Shown: positions 1 through 8,893, counted from the first letter of the stretch. The stretch: DNA of 64,000 nucleotides from Acidocella sp. (GCA_027308685.1 DAIDEE010000016.1:102360-166359), one strand, 5' to 3'. The notes: a model not told the origin generated them from the letters alone. Program-made: numbers and translations.

Positions 1-509
1 CGGAACAAAAACGGCAAACACACCGCAATTTCCGCTTCGGTTGGGGGGCGGTCGCCGGGGGGACGCCACGGAACAATGTTGGCCAGGCGCACGTTGCCAC
101 GGTTTAATCCGATGCTGGCGAGCATTTTATCCAGTAATTGCCCAGCAGGCCCGGCAAAAGGTTTACCGGTGCGATCTTCTTCAGCCCCTGGCGCGTCGCC
201 GATCACCATTACCCGTGCATCGGCGGCACCATCGGCAAATACCAAATGGGTCGCGGTATCGCGCAATGCGCACCCGCTAAAATCCCGCAGAGCCGCGGCC
301 AAATCCTCGAGAGACGCACAACCATCGGCTATTTTAACCGCCTCAGCCGGACCTGCGGGCAGCACGGACGCCAGCGGCGGCGGTTTTAGCTTGACTGCAA
401 CAGGTTCCGCGGCGGCAGCCTTAGCTGCTCGGCGGTTCTGTGGCTCGGGCAGCAAAATTTCATCAGCTCCCCATATTATCTGCAGTCGCAATGCGGCCAG
501 TTCATCCAT
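1..509 (-). CDS. Uracil-DNA glycosylase, family 4 (partial, C-terminus off the window)
   Basis: Removes uracil from DNA as the first step of base-excision repair; family-4 enzymes carry a 4Fe-4S cluster. Reading the minus strand from the ATG at 509 gives 169 codons before the window edge. A low-complexity Ala/Pro-rich region (about residues 28-55) precedes the catalytic domain. The domain shows GDAPGAEED (104-112, the family GEAPG motif with Asp for Glu), GKPFAGPAG (115-123) and NIVPWRPPGDR (144-154). Cys80 in SGCALRDTA fits an iron-sulphur ligand position. The gene is divergent from ETF-QO, with 97 bp between start codons. The family call is firm; the missing end prevents checking the remaining Fe-S cysteines. 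Confidence 0.9.
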   Translation of the reverse strand, partial: MDELAALRLQIIWGADEILLPEPQNRRAAKAAAAEPVAVKLKPPPLASVLPAGPAEAVKIADGCASLEDLAAALRDFSGCALRDTATHLVFADGAADARVMVIGDAPGAEEDRTGKPFAGPAGQLLDKMLASIGLNRGNVRLANIVPWRPPGDRPPTEAEIAVCLPFLF

Positions 510-554
510 ATAGTGATTTGGGGCGGAGAGCGGGGTTTACGCAAGCCACGCCAG

Positions 555-574
555 GGTTTACGTATACGTCAACC
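555..574. promoter_or_regulatory. 20-bp near-perfect palindrome, LiuR-like operator
   Basis: The core ACGTATACGT (560-569) is a perfect palindrome flanked by GGTT and AACC with one mismatched pair, so all 20 bases form one inverted repeat. The inner 16 bases, TTTACGTATACGTCAA, resemble the ACGT-N2-ACGT sites recalled for LiuR-type MerR regulators of branched-chain amino acid and fatty acid degradation. A second copy of the half-site GTTTACG lies at 535-541. A TATATAT stretch at 583-589 could be the -10 of the ETF-QO promoter. The regulator assignment is inference; the palindrome is directly visible. Confidence 0.6.
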
Positions 575-606
575 TTAGTCACTATATATGATTTGAAGGA
601 GTGAAT

Positions 607-2241
607 ATGTCCGAGCATTTGGAACCCCGCGAGGCAATGGAATTTGATGTGCTGGTCGTGGGCGCTGGCCCCGGCGGACTTGCTGCTGCGATCCGCTTAA
701 AGCAGATCAACCCGGAAATTTCGGTCTGTGTGATTGAAAAAGGCGGTGAGGTTGGCGCGCACATCCTCTCGGGTGCCGTGCTGGAACCCCGTGCCTTGCT
801 GGAATTATTCCCCGATTGCGACCCCTCGCTCATCGCGCTTTCAACCCCGGTGGCTGAGGACAAATTCATGTTCCTCACGGAAACCAAAGCCTTCACCATG
901 CCCACCCCGCCACAGATGCATAACCAGGGTAATTACATCGTCTCGCTGGGCAACGTGGTGCGCTGGTTGGGCCAGCAGGCCGAGGAAACCGGGGTCGAGA
1001 TTTATCCGGGCTTTGCCGCCGCCGAAGTGTTGACCGAGGATGGCCGGGTGGTGGGTGTTGCCACCGGCGATATGGGCATCGGCAAAGACGGCCAGCCCAC
1101 CGGCAATTTTACCCGCGGCATTGAGCTGCGCGCCACCTATACGATTTTCGCCGAAGGCTGCCGCGGCTCGCTCTCCAAGCAGTTGATGAAAAACTTTGAC
1201 CTGAACGCCAATAACGACCCACAAACCTATGCCATCGGCATCAAAGAACTATGGGAGATTAAGCCGGAGAAATTCCGCAAGGGCTTGACCCTGCATACCA
1301 TCGGCTGGCCGCTGCAGAGCGACACCTATGGCGGCTCATTCATGTATCATTTCGGTGAGAACCTGATGTCGTTTGGGCTGGTTGTCGGGCTGGATTATCC
1401 AAATCCTTTCCTCTCCCCGTTCGGTGAAATGCAGCGTTTTAAAACGCATCCTCAGATCGCACCATATTTTGAAGGCGCCAAACGCATCTCCTACGGGGCG
1501 CGAGCCCTTAACGAAGGTGGCTTTCAATCGTTGCCGAAACTCACCTTTCCGGGCGGCGTGCTGATTGGCTGCGCTGCGGGCACGCTGAACGTGCCAAAAA
1601 TTAAAGGCACGCATACGGCCATGAAATCCGGCATGGTGGCCGCCGAAGCCATCGCTGCGGCGTTCGCCAGCGGCAAGCCCGCCGAAGTAACGGCTTATTC
1701 CGATATGTTGAAAGCCAGTTGGGTGGGGCCGGAGCTGCATAGCGTGCGTAATATCCGCCCTGGCTTTGCAAAATTTGGCTTATATGGCGGGTTGGTGAAT
1801 GCGGCGATTGAAACCTATATCACGCGCGGTAAATCGCCTTGGACGTTAAAGAACCATGCCGATTATGCTTGCCTGGTGAAAGCGAAAGACGCTACCCCGA
1901 TTACCTACCCAAAACCGGACGGCAAACTCACCTTCGATCGGCTCTCCTCAGTGTTTATTTCCAACACCAATCATGAGGAAAACCAACCGGCACACCTGCG
2001 GTTACTTGATCCTGCGAAGGCCATCGCCGTAAATTGGGCAGAATATCGCAGCCCCGAAACCCGCTATTGCCCCGCCGGCGTGTACGAAATTACCGGCGAG
2101 GAAACCGGCAATCCGCAACTGCAAATCAACGCGCAAAACTGCGTACATTGTAAAACATGCGACATCAAAGACCCCACCCAAAACATCAATTGGGTGGTGC
2201 CTGAAGGTGCCGGTGGCCCAAATTATCCTGGTGGGATGTAA
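607..2241 (+). CDS. Electron transfer flavoprotein-ubiquinone oxidoreductase
   Basis: Passes electrons from reduced ETF (loaded by acyl-CoA and other dehydrogenases) to ubiquinone at the inner membrane. The N-terminus has the FAD Rossmann motif [12 protein letters not shown]. The C-terminus carries the 4Fe-4S ferredoxin-like segment with [13 protein letters not shown] plus an upstream cysteine in RYCPAGVYE, and ends in the typical GGPNYPGGM. The length, 544 residues, is normal. The ATG at 607 is chosen because AAGGAG (596-601) sits five bases ahead; the GTG at 601 overlaps that site. Apparently monocistronic. The palindrome at 555-574 suggests control together with acyl-CoA or branched-chain catabolism. 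Confidence 0.96.
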   Translation: MSEHLEPREAMEFDVLVVGAGPGGLAAAIRLKQINPEISVCVIEKGGEVGAHILSGAVLEPRALLELFPDCDPSLIALSTPVAEDKFMFLTETKAFTMPTPPQMHNQGNYIVSLGNVVRWLGQQAEETGVEIYPGFAAAEVLTEDGRVVGVATGDMGIGKDGQPTGNFTRGIELRATYTIFAEGCRGSLSKQLMKNFDLNANNDPQTYAIGIKELWEIKPEKFRKGLTLHTIGWPLQSDTYGGSFMYHFGENLMSFGLVVGLDYPNPFLSPFGEMQRFKTHPQIAPYFEGAKRISYGARALNEGGFQSLPKLTFPGGVLIGCAAGTLNVPKIKGTHTAMKSGMVAAEAIAAAFASGKPAEVTAYSDMLKASWVGPELHSVRNIRPGFAKFGLYGGLVNAAIETYITRGKSPWTLKNHADYACLVKAKDATPITYPKPDGKLTFDRLSSVFISNTNHEENQPAHLRLLDPAKAIAVNWAEYRSPETRYCPAGVYEITGEETGNPQLQINAQNCVHCKTCDIKDPTQNINWVVPEGAGGPNYPGGM

Positions 2242-2308
2242 GGCTTTAAGACAGAGCGGTGAGGCCGCCCAGAATAACTGAATCGTCAAACCACATAAAC
2301 TTGTTCAA

Positions 2309-2351
2309 CCTGAAAATCCGCTTGCGAGTCATAATAAAAGCGGTTTTCAGG
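2309..2351 (+). promoter_or_regulatory. Hairpin overlapping the ribosome-binding site of the SCP2-like gene
   Basis: CCTGAAAA (2309-2316) pairs with TTTTCAGG (2344-2351), and CCGCTT (2318-2323) pairs with AAGCGG (2338-2343). This makes a 14-bp stem with one bulged T and a 14-base loop. The 3' arm runs into the Shine-Dalgarno AGGGGA (2349-2354) of the gene starting at 2361, so folding would hide part of it. There is no T-run after the stem, which argues against a terminator. It could instead be an operator read as DNA. Confidence 0.55.
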
Positions 2352-2360
2352 GGAACAGTT

Positions 2361-2891
2361 ATGAAATTCAAGCAAGTATTTTTAACAGCGACTGCCGCGA
2401 CGTTCTTTCTCAGTAATGTCGCCCTGGCCGACACGGGAGCGCCAGTGTTCATGTCGCCGGACTGGGCAAATAATTTATGCGACGCCTGGAACCACGCCAC
2501 CGACCTTACCACCGGCCTCGCAGGTGGTTGGGTTCATAATGATGGCGGCAAAGGCTACAAAACCTTAAAAGTGGCCGATTCAATTTGCACCAAGAGTGCG
2601 CCGGTTGAGCTGCAAATCTCCTTCAAGGACGGCAAGGCCATTTGCATTTATGGTGGTGCCCTTAAGGCTGGCGATATGAATTACGGCGTCGATTACTCGA
2701 TGTGGGCCACCACGAAAAACTGGCAGAACATGGGCTCACCGATGACCGCGATGATGTTTGGTCGGCTAAATTTCCAGGGACCGAAGATAGAAGCGATGTC
2801 CAACATGGGACCTTTCGGTGCGTTCCTGCATCTGGTGGCGCAAGTGCCCGGCAGTGTTGATTATTGCCCGCCGGTTGGCCAAGGCACATGA
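2361..2891 (+). CDS. Exported SCP2-like (sterol-carrier-fold) protein
   Basis: A 176-residue protein with a clear Sec signal peptide: MKFKQVF, a hydrophobic stretch, then cleavage after NVALA at about residue 23. The rest resembles an SCP2 lipid-binding fold. Typical strands include QISFKDGKAICIYGG, followed by the segment MFGRLNFQGPKIEAMSNM that matches the family's closing helix region. SCP2 domains are normally cytosolic, so export to the periplasm is unusual. The start at 2361 has AGGGGA seven bases upstream; an in-frame extension to 2259 would destroy the signal peptide. The stop lies four bases from the stop of the convergent hydroxylase. The ligand is unknown; the fold assignment is by recognition only. 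Confidence 0.65.
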   Translation: MKFKQVFLTATAATFFLSNVALADTGAPVFMSPDWANNLCDAWNHATDLTTGLAGGWVHNDGGKGYKTLKVADSICTKSAPVELQISFKDGKAICIYGGALKAGDMNYGVDYSMWATTKNWQNMGSPMTAMMFGRLNFQGPKIEAMSNMGPFGAFLHLVAQVPGSVDYCPPVGQGT

Positions 2892-2895
2892 TGAA

Positions 2896-3492
2896 TTAAG
2901 GATGCAGGTTGCGGGTGGTGGCGCTGGCCGCAGCATCCGCAACATCCTCATAGCTGCGCATGATAAAATCGAAGCTGGGGTTGGTGACGCCGAACCAGAG
3001 ATGCTCATTTTTGAAATGATGCCAGAGATGATATTTTTTGATCCACCGGCCCCAGGCGGTGCGCGGCTTGTAGGGAATGTGGGCAACAAAATGCACCCAC
3101 TTATAATATAGTATCGCCGCCGAAGTGCCCGCCAATAACGTGCCGACCGAAGCCACCGACGGCCAGATCAACCATGCCAAACCACCCGTGACCACTAGGT
3201 TCGGTATCACAAACCACAGCGGCAGAAACAATAAATCAAGCCGGTTTGGTTCGCTGTGATGGTCATAATGCAGCCGGTGCTGCAATTTAAGAATAAACGG
3301 CACGCCATGCGCGGGCGGCGCATGAAACGCATAACGGTGGAACGTGTATTCGCTGGTAAAAAACAGCGCAGCACCAAGCAAAAACAACCCAGGATGAACC
3401 GGCCAGAGATCGGTGAGCACCATCCATGCCACCAGCACCACCACGAGGCCCAGAACCAGATTGCTGCCGTGCTTGCAAAATTCCAACAGCAT
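2896..3492 (-). CDS. Fatty acid hydroxylase / sterol desaturase family membrane protein
   Basis: A di-iron membrane oxygenase of 198 residues. The histidine boxes are complete: HRYAFH (52-57), HRLHYDHH (72-79), HFVAH (134-138) and HLWHH (155-159). Hydrophobic spans near residues 13-27, 34-46, 88-110 and 115-130 place it in the inner membrane with the metal site facing the cytoplasm, as is known for the family. The substrate cannot be read from sequence; bacterial members act on fatty acyl chains, ceramides or carotenoids. It converges on the exported SCP2-like gene with only four bases between stops, which may hint at a shared lipid theme. Single gene, no operon partner. Confidence 0.85.
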   Translation of the reverse strand: MLLEFCKHGSNLVLGLVVVLVAWMVLTDLWPVHPGLFLLGAALFFTSEYTFHRYAFHAPPAHGVPFILKLQHRLHYDHHSEPNRLDLLFLPLWFVIPNLVVTGGLAWLIWPSVASVGTLLAGTSAAILYYKWVHFVAHIPYKPRTAWGRWIKKYHLWHHFKNEHLWFGVTNPSFDFIMRSYEDVADAAASATTRNLHP

Positions 3493-3588
3493 GAAGTTTC
3501 CTCAATTTATGTGCCGTTTTGGGAAAGATGCGCCCGTATGGGAAAGCAGGCAAGCCATTTTGAGGCAGGGTGTTTCAATCCTCGAAGA

Positions 3589-3681
3589 CTAATTTCGCAC
3601 TACAGACTCCGGCAGATTGATCTCCACCCGGTCTTCCGCCCAGCGGGCTTCGAGTTGCAGTTGTAGAACCCCCCGCATCAT
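3589..3681 (-). pseudogene. Remnant of the permease C-terminal cytoplasmic domain
   Basis: A 30-codon open frame begins at the ATG overlapping the permease stop (TGATG, 3683-3679) and ends in TAG at 3589. It reads MMRGVLQLQLEARWAED and onward to a short acidic end. The strand-like segment LQLQLEARWAEDRVEINL resembles the C-terminal domain found on some longer alphaproteobacterial nucleobase permeases. It is too short to be that domain and is in a different frame from the permease. I read it as a fragment left by decay, not a functional small gene. A coupled small protein remains possible. Confidence 0.35.
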
Positions 3682-4768
3682 CAGCCATTGACCGAGGTCC
3701 GCGCCCGCAACCCCCACCCGGCCGCCAGATTGGCGAACCATTCATCTGCGAGGGTGCCCGCCGCAGTGTCGAGGGGCAATGTCAGTTCAACCCGCTGCGC
3801 CACCAGCGGAAGGGTGAGGAGATTCCCCAGAAAAGCGATTACCGCACCGAACGACAATGGCGACGCCAAGGCCGGCACCGAAGCCTGAAACGCCAGAGGT
3901 GCCACAGCCACCAACACACCGGCAGAAAGGCCAAGCGCCACCACCAAAGTACGGCGGGTATCCAGCAACCGTGCGGTAGCCAACTGGCAGCCCTGGGCCA
4001 TGATAAAGCCTGACACGTAGAGCAGCATGGCGGCTTTGACCGGTGCGGGCATCAACACAAAAAGTGCCGCCAGCTTGGGGCATAAGGCAACGATGACCAG
4101 CAGCGGAACCCATAGCCAAACCACCCGCCGCGCCAAGGTGCCCGTGCCCACCGACAACCCGACCGCCGCCGTGGCAGGCCCGGGTGGCGCATCGGCCCGA
4201 GTCCAGCCGCCATCTGCCGCGCGCTGTAAAACCACAAAACTGCCGGTGGCGGTCGCCATCAGGGCAACCAATGACAATAAATAAGCCACCAGCGGCGCGG
4301 TTGAGACCGCACCAAAATCTGGCAGCCATGGGCCTGGCAACGCAAACCAGGGGCGAGCGGCCAAAATGACGGCGGCATATGGCGTACCCTGGCCGAGCCA
4401 TATCGCCGGCAGAATGCTGACCAACGCGCCGATCAGCATCACCACCACCCCGGCAATTTCATTCGGCAGCACAATTCGCAACCTGCCCAGCGCAAAGGTC
4501 AACAATATCGCCGCGCCGCCGGTTATCAAAACCATCGCCGCAATACCGCCAAACCCACTGCCCACATGACCTGCCAGCGCATAGGCGCTCAGCAACGCAG
4601 CCGTATGGGTGCCCGGTAGCGGGTAACCGGAACCCACCCAGCCGCGGGTGAGTAATTGCAAGGCCTGCCAGTAGGTGATTCCTTGCGGAAGGTGATTCCT
4701 TGCGGACGCTCCATCCGCCGGTCATGGCTGCGGCCAAAAAACTGATCGAGGGCTGTAAGAATTTTCAT
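3681..4768 (-). pseudogene. NCS2-type nucleobase:cation symporter, frameshifted and truncated
   Basis: From TTG 4661 downward there is an open frame of 326 codons with about ten hydrophobic spans. It includes RGWVGSGYPLPGTH and RLRIVLPNEIAGVVVMLIGA, which match the substrate-site helices of xanthine/uracil permeases. Full-length relatives have some 430-460 residues. Upstream, ATG 4768 opens a second frame (MKILTALDQFFGRSHDRR) that joins the first in frame only if one copy of a 17-bp tandem duplication is removed. Even then, roughly 40 residues covering the first helices are missing. The C-terminal cytoplasmic part also breaks off near 3681. Two independent lesions make loss of function likely. 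The neighbouring dapB is divergent. Confidence 0.75.
4673..4706. repeat. Perfect 17-bp tandem duplication causing a frameshift
   Basis: The unit AGGTGATTCCTTGCGGA occurs at 4673-4689 and again, without spacer, at 4690-4706. Seventeen is not a multiple of three, and deleting one copy fuses the upstream frame (from ATG 4768) to the permease frame. This is directly visible and looks recent, since the two copies are identical. Confidence 0.95.
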
Positions 4769-4891
4769 GGGTGCCGCTGTTGGATTGTTTTTTATAATGA
4801 CGTACCGCTTGGGGTCTGTGCCGCGCTCGTCCATCGCCTCACGAAAAGGTCACGTTTGGGGATTGTGCCGGATATCGCCTATAAAACGCCC

Positions 4892-5656
4892 ATGACACTG
4901 AAAATAGGAATCGCCGGGATCTCCGGCCGCATGGGCCAAATGCTGACCGAGGAAGTCGCCGCCGCAGGGGCGATTCTGGTGGGGGGTGTTTGCCGCCCGG
5001 GCGATGATGCCAACGGCGCCACCCTGTTTGCGGATATCGCCGCCCTGGCTGCCACGTGTGACCTGGTGATCGACTTCACCCACGCCAGCACGGTGATCCC
5101 TCACGCTGCCGCCCTGTCCCATGCCGGCACCAGATGGGTGCTGGGCACCACCGGGCTTTCCCCCACTGACGAAGCTGCCATCGCCGCCGCCGGGATTAAA
5201 ATCCCGGTCATTGCAGCGCCAAATTTCTCACCTGGCGTGAATTTGATGTTTGCCTTGGCCGAGCGCATGGCAGCCGCCCTGCCCGCTAATGCCTACGACG
5301 CCGAAATTCTGGAAATGCACCATCGCCAGAAGGTCGATGCCCCCTCCGGCACCGCTTTGGGGCTGGGCCGGGCCGTCGCCGCCGGGCGCGGGGTTGATCT
5401 CAAAGATGTCATCGTCTCCGGGCGAGATGGCCACACCGGCCCCCGTAAAGACGGCGATATCGGCTTTGCCACCCTGCGCGGCGGGCAGATTGTTGGTAGC
5501 CACAGCCTGTTGTTTACGGCGGGCAGCGAGCAGATCACCCTCACCCACCACGCCTTTGACCGCCGCGCCTTCGCCACCGGCGCGGTGCGCGCTGCCCTCT
5601 GGCTGCAGGGCAAAAAACCCGGCCTTTATAGCATGAAGGACGTTCTGGGGATGTAA
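4892..5656 (+). CDS. dapB: 4-hydroxy-tetrahydrodipicolinate reductase
   Basis: NAD(P)H-dependent reductase of the diaminopimelate/lysine pathway in the cytoplasm. The 254-residue protein begins with the nucleotide-binding motif GIAGISGRMGQ and carries the family signature EILEMHHRQKVDAPSGTAL, which holds the catalytic His pair and Lys. The ATG at 4892 is chosen because the protein then starts directly with the first beta strand (MTLKIGIAG), as in relatives; an upstream in-frame extension to 4700 has no family resemblance. It is followed at 58 bp by metK and trmB on the same strand, probably one transcript. Confidence 0.96.
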   Translation: MTLKIGIAGISGRMGQMLTEEVAAAGAILVGGVCRPGDDANGATLFADIAALAATCDLVIDFTHASTVIPHAAALSHAGTRWVLGTTGLSPTDEAAIAAAGIKIPVIAAPNFSPGVNLMFALAERMAAALPANAYDAEILEMHHRQKVDAPSGTALGLGRAVAAGRGVDLKDVIVSGRDGHTGPRKDGDIGFATLRGGQIVGSHSLLFTAGSEQITLTHHAFDRRAFATGAVRAALWLQGKKPGLYSMKDVLGM

Positions 5657-5714
5657 CCGGTCTTGACCCAGGGGGGAGTTTCCGCCATCCCGCATCGCCT
5701 CAACCAAGGATTTT

Positions 5715-6905
5715 ATGATGCGCGATAAAGGTGAGTATCTCTTTACCTCTGAGTCTGTTTCTGAAGGTCACCCTGATAAGGTAGCCGACCGGATTTCCGA
5801 TACCGTGGTGGACGCTTACCTCGCCGCCGACCCCTATGCGCGGGTGGCTTGCGAAACCTTGGTCACCACCAACCGCATTATCCTGGCCGGTGAAGTCCGC
5901 GGGCCGGAGACCATCACCAAGGAGCTTCTGGCGCACCTCGCCCGCCTGGCCGTGCATGACATTGGCTACGATCAGACTGGTTTCTCATGGCGCAACGCCC
6001 AGGTGGATGTGCATCTGCATGCGCAATCCAGCGATATCGCCGTGGGCGTCGATGCCGCCGGCAATAAGGACGAGGGTGCCGGCGACCAAGGCATCATGTT
6101 TGGCTACGCCTGCACCGAGACCGACGCGCTGATGCCGGCGCCAATTTACTACGCCCACCTGATTTTACGCCGCATCTCCGAACTGCGCCGCGCCAGCGAC
6201 AGCCGGGTTGTGGGCCTGTTGCCGGATGCCAAGAGCCAGGTGACGTTGAAATACATCGACGGCAAGCCGGTGGGAGCTACCTCGGTGGTGGTGTCCATCC
6301 AGCACCAGGAAGGCATGACCGCCGGGCAGATTAAGGAAATGCTGCGCCCGATTGTGGCCGCTGCTCTCCCCGCTGGCTGGATGCCACCGGATGAAGAATT
6401 TTACGTGAATCCGACCGGTAACTTCGTCATCGGCGGCCCGGACGGCGACTGCGGCCTCACCGGGCGCAAGATCATCGTGGACACTTACGGCGGGGCCGCG
6501 CCGCACGGCGGCGGCGCCTTCTCCGGCAAAGACCCCACCAAGGTTGACCGCTCCGCCGCCTATGTGTGCCGCTATCTGGCCAAGAACATCGTGGCCGCGG
6601 GGCTGGCCAGCCGCGCCACCTTGCAATTGAGCTATGCCATTGGCGTGTCACAGCCGCTCTCACTTTATGTTGATATGCACGCCACCGAAAATGACGTTGA
6701 CCCTGTGAAGCTGGAAAAGACCCTGCGCGGGCTGGTGAATTTAACGCCGCGCGGGATTCGTGAGCATCTGCAAATGAACCGGCCGATTTACGCGGTCACC
6801 TCCGCCTTCGGGCATTTTGGCCGCACCCCAGATGCCGACCTCGGTACCTTCACATGGGAAAAGACCGATCTGGCGCCTGCGCTGAAAGCTGCGTTTGGCC
6901 GTTAA
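5715..6905 (+). CDS. metK: S-adenosylmethionine synthetase
   Basis: Makes S-adenosylmethionine from methionine and ATP. At 396 residues it has the normal length and all hallmark segments: [19 protein letters not shown] near the N-terminus (catalytic His, first Mg site), [12 protein letters not shown] (ATP-binding hexapeptide region) and [19 protein letters not shown] (P-loop-like and catalytic Lys). AAGGA at 5706-5710 serves either ATG 5715 or ATG 5718. The stop overlaps the proposed trmB start by 11 bases. I looked for a SAM riboswitch in the 58-bp leader and saw none. Confidence 0.97.
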   Translation: MMRDKGEYLFTSESVSEGHPDKVADRISDTVVDAYLAADPYARVACETLVTTNRIILAGEVRGPETITKELLAHLARLAVHDIGYDQTGFSWRNAQVDVHLHAQSSDIAVGVDAAGNKDEGAGDQGIMFGYACTETDALMPAPIYYAHLILRRISELRRASDSRVVGLLPDAKSQVTLKYIDGKPVGATSVVVSIQHQEGMTAGQIKEMLRPIVAAALPAGWMPPDEEFYVNPTGNFVIGGPDGDCGLTGRKIIVDTYGGAAPHGGGAFSGKDPTKVDRSAAYVCRYLAKNIVAAGLASRATLQLSYAIGVSQPLSLYVDMHATENDVDPVKLEKTLRGLVNLTPRGIREHLQMNRPIYAVTSAFGHFGRTPDADLGTFTWEKTDLAPALKAAFGR

Positions 6906-7563
6906 GCCACCTGCTGACCGGCTGTATGGCCGAATAAAGGGAAAAAAACTCCGCCCGCGCCAGGAATGGCTGATGGCGGCGTTTTTGCCTTTGGTCAGCT
7001 ATCCAAACGCGCCCTTCACCAACCAGCAGCGTGAGTTATGGCTGGAAGTTGGCTTTGGCGGTGGTGAGCACGCCTATGCGCTGGCAGCCGCGCACGCTGA
7101 TGTCTCCCTGATCGCAGCAGAAGTATTTGAAAATGGTATCTGCTCGCTGCTGTCACGCCTGGCACCTGATGATGTAGAGAACCCGTTACCGCTGCCAAAT
7201 TTGCGGCTGTTCACCGATGACGCCCGCCCGCTGATCCGCTCACTGCCGGATCGTTCGTTAAGCAAAGTGTTTTTGATGTTCCCGGACCCCTGGCCGAAAG
7301 CCCGCCACGCCAAGCGCCGCTTCGTCCACCCGCTGATGTTGCCGGAAATTGCGCGGGTACTGGTAAATGGCGGCGAGTGGCGCATCGCTTCCGATGATCC
7401 GACCTATCAGGCCTGGACCGATGAAGTGCTGGCCGCGCAGGATTTATTTGCAGTAACACGCACGCTGGCTGAGCGCCCCGAGGGCTGGCCGCCGACACGC
7501 TATGAGGCAAAAGCCATCAAGGCCGGGCGATCGCCCGTTTACTGGTCGCTGACCCGGCGTTAA
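6895..7563 (+). CDS. trmB: tRNA (guanine-46-N7)-methyltransferase
   Basis: Uses S-adenosylmethionine to form m7G46 in tRNA variable loops. The 222-residue product shows [15 protein letters not shown] at the N-terminus, the SAM-binding motif [15 protein letters not shown], and the family segment [18 protein letters not shown]. The TTG at 6895 overlaps the end of metK and is preferred because it includes the conserved RLYGR stretch; no later start does. Coupling to metK, which makes its methyl donor, is sensible. The TAA stop shares the tetranucleotide TTAA (7560-7563) with the stop of the convergent ABC ATPase. Confidence 0.93.
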   Translation: MAVKPPADRLYGRIKGKKLRPRQEWLMAAFLPLVSYPNAPFTNQQRELWLEVGFGGGEHAYALAAAHADVSLIAAEVFENGICSLLSRLAPDDVENPLPLPNLRLFTDDARPLIRSLPDRSLSKVFLMFPDPWPKARHAKRRFVHPLMLPEIARVLVNGGEWRIASDDPTYQAWTDEVLAAQDLFAVTRTLAERPEGWPPTRYEAKAIKAGRSPVYWSLTRR

Positions 7564-8882
7564 GCCTCCTCTTCTTCGTCCTGTTCCTCCAAACTGAACT
7601 GCTGGGCTTCCTCGTCGTATTCGTAAAGCTCCGCAAACCGGCCCCAGGCGATGACGGTGCGCAAGGTTTCCTCGGCATATTCCGCCGACATATGGTCTTC
7701 CAGCTCATCGCGGAAGCGCACGGCGGAAGCGCGATGGTTCCAACGCTCGTCGAGCACTTTACGGATTTCGGCGACCAGCGGCACATGCGCCAAAATAGTT
7801 TTGGCAAAAATTTCCTTACGCTCTTCGGTCTCGGCATTCACAAACTGCCGGCCGGCGTCGGTAATCTGCAAGTCACCTTCCTCTAGAATCGCAAACCCGA
7901 GCATCGTCAGGGTCTCACCCAACGGCAATAATTCATCGGCCTCATATTGTAAGGCTGCTGCCAACGCCGGCAAATCGGCCCGGCCTTCATAGGGCGGGTT
8001 TTCCAAAGTTTCCAGCAAACCAGACATGATGTTGGTACCCACCGGATGTAGCGGCGTCGAGAAGCTGGTGACAGGTGCTGCCGCCTGCGCGGTGGGCACT
8101 TTGCGCCGGGTCATAATGCCGTAAATATCATCCACCATCTGGCGGAACGCCGGGTCGTAGCGGTTACGCGGATGCGGGAACGGCACCTTCAACTCCTGCG
8201 CCACCCGGCCTGGGTTTGATGAAAACACCAAAATCCGGTCGCACATCAGCACCGCTTCCTCGATGTTATGCGTGACCAGCAAGATCGACTTCACCGGGAG
8301 TTTTTTATCCATCCATAAATCGATCAAGTCGGTACGCAATGTCTCAGCGGTCAGCACATCCAGCGCCGAGAACGGCTCATCCATCAGCAGCAAATCAGGG
8401 TGCACCACCAGTGCGCGCGCCAGACCCACACGCTGGCGCATGCCGCCTGATAACTCCTTCGGGTATGCGGTATCGTAACCACCCAGGCCAATCAGATCGA
8501 TGGCGGCTTCGGTGCGTTCATCGCGTTCGGCTTTTTTCACGCCCTGCGCTTCCAGGCCGATTTCCACATTCTCCTGCACGGTCAACCACGGAAACAACGC
8601 AAAGCTCTGAAACACCATCGCCACACCGGCGGCAGGCCCGGTAAGCGGTTGGCCGCGCCACATCACCTCACCGGCGGTTGGTTTCAACAAGCCTGAGACG
8701 ATACGCAGCAAGGTGGATTTACCGGAACCTGAACGGCCCAGCAGCCCGACGATCTCGCCCGATTGCAACGTGAGATTAACGTCATCCAGCACGATCAGAT
8801 CAGCGCTGGCATCCTTATGATACGACTGCCGACAATTACGAACAGTGACGAGCGGGCCTTGATGATTAACAATCTGATCCAT
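7560..8882 (-). CDS. ABC transporter ATP-binding protein, NitT/TauT type with AAA-associated C-terminal domain
   Basis: ATPase of a two-gene importer. The N-terminal half (about residues 10-260) is a nitrate/taurine-type ABC domain with Walker A GRSGSGKST, Q-loop VFQSFALFPWL, signature LSGGMRQRVGLARAL, Walker B LLLMDEPFSALD and switch THN. The rest (about 290-440) is an acidic helical extension ending in repeated Glu/Asp, matching the AAA-associated domain of some members. ATG 8882 is chosen because GGGAGAG lies six bases upstream; an extension to 8942 would run into the permease gene. It follows the permease by 11 bp. No periplasmic binding protein gene is adjacent, so the substrate is unknown. 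Confidence 0.9.
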   Translation of the reverse strand: MDQIVNHQGPLVTVRNCRQSYHKDASADLIVLDDVNLTLQSGEIVGLLGRSGSGKSTLLRIVSGLLKPTAGEVMWRGQPLTGPAAGVAMVFQSFALFPWLTVQENVEIGLEAQGVKKAERDERTEAAIDLIGLGGYDTAYPKELSGGMRQRVGLARALVVHPDLLLMDEPFSALDVLTAETLRTDLIDLWMDKKLPVKSILLVTHNIEEAVLMCDRILVFSSNPGRVAQELKVPFPHPRNRYDPAFRQMVDDIYGIMTRRKVPTAQAAAPVTSFSTPLHPVGTNIMSGLLETLENPPYEGRADLPALAAALQYEADELLPLGETLTMLGFAILEEGDLQITDAGRQFVNAETEERKEIFAKTILAHVPLVAEIRKVLDERWNHRASAVRFRDELEDHMSAEYAEETLRTVIAWGRFAELYEYDEEAQQFSLEEQDEEEEA

Positions 8883-8893
8883 TGTATCTCTCC

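Noticed and set aside
76..513. Plus-strand frame of 145 codons at the window start
   Set aside because: It is antisense to the uracil-DNA glycosylase, whose motifs are unmistakable on the minus strand.
5657..5714. Possible SAM riboswitch before metK
   Set aside because: The 58-bp leader is too short and I could not lay any SAM-II or SAM/SAH pairing pattern over it.
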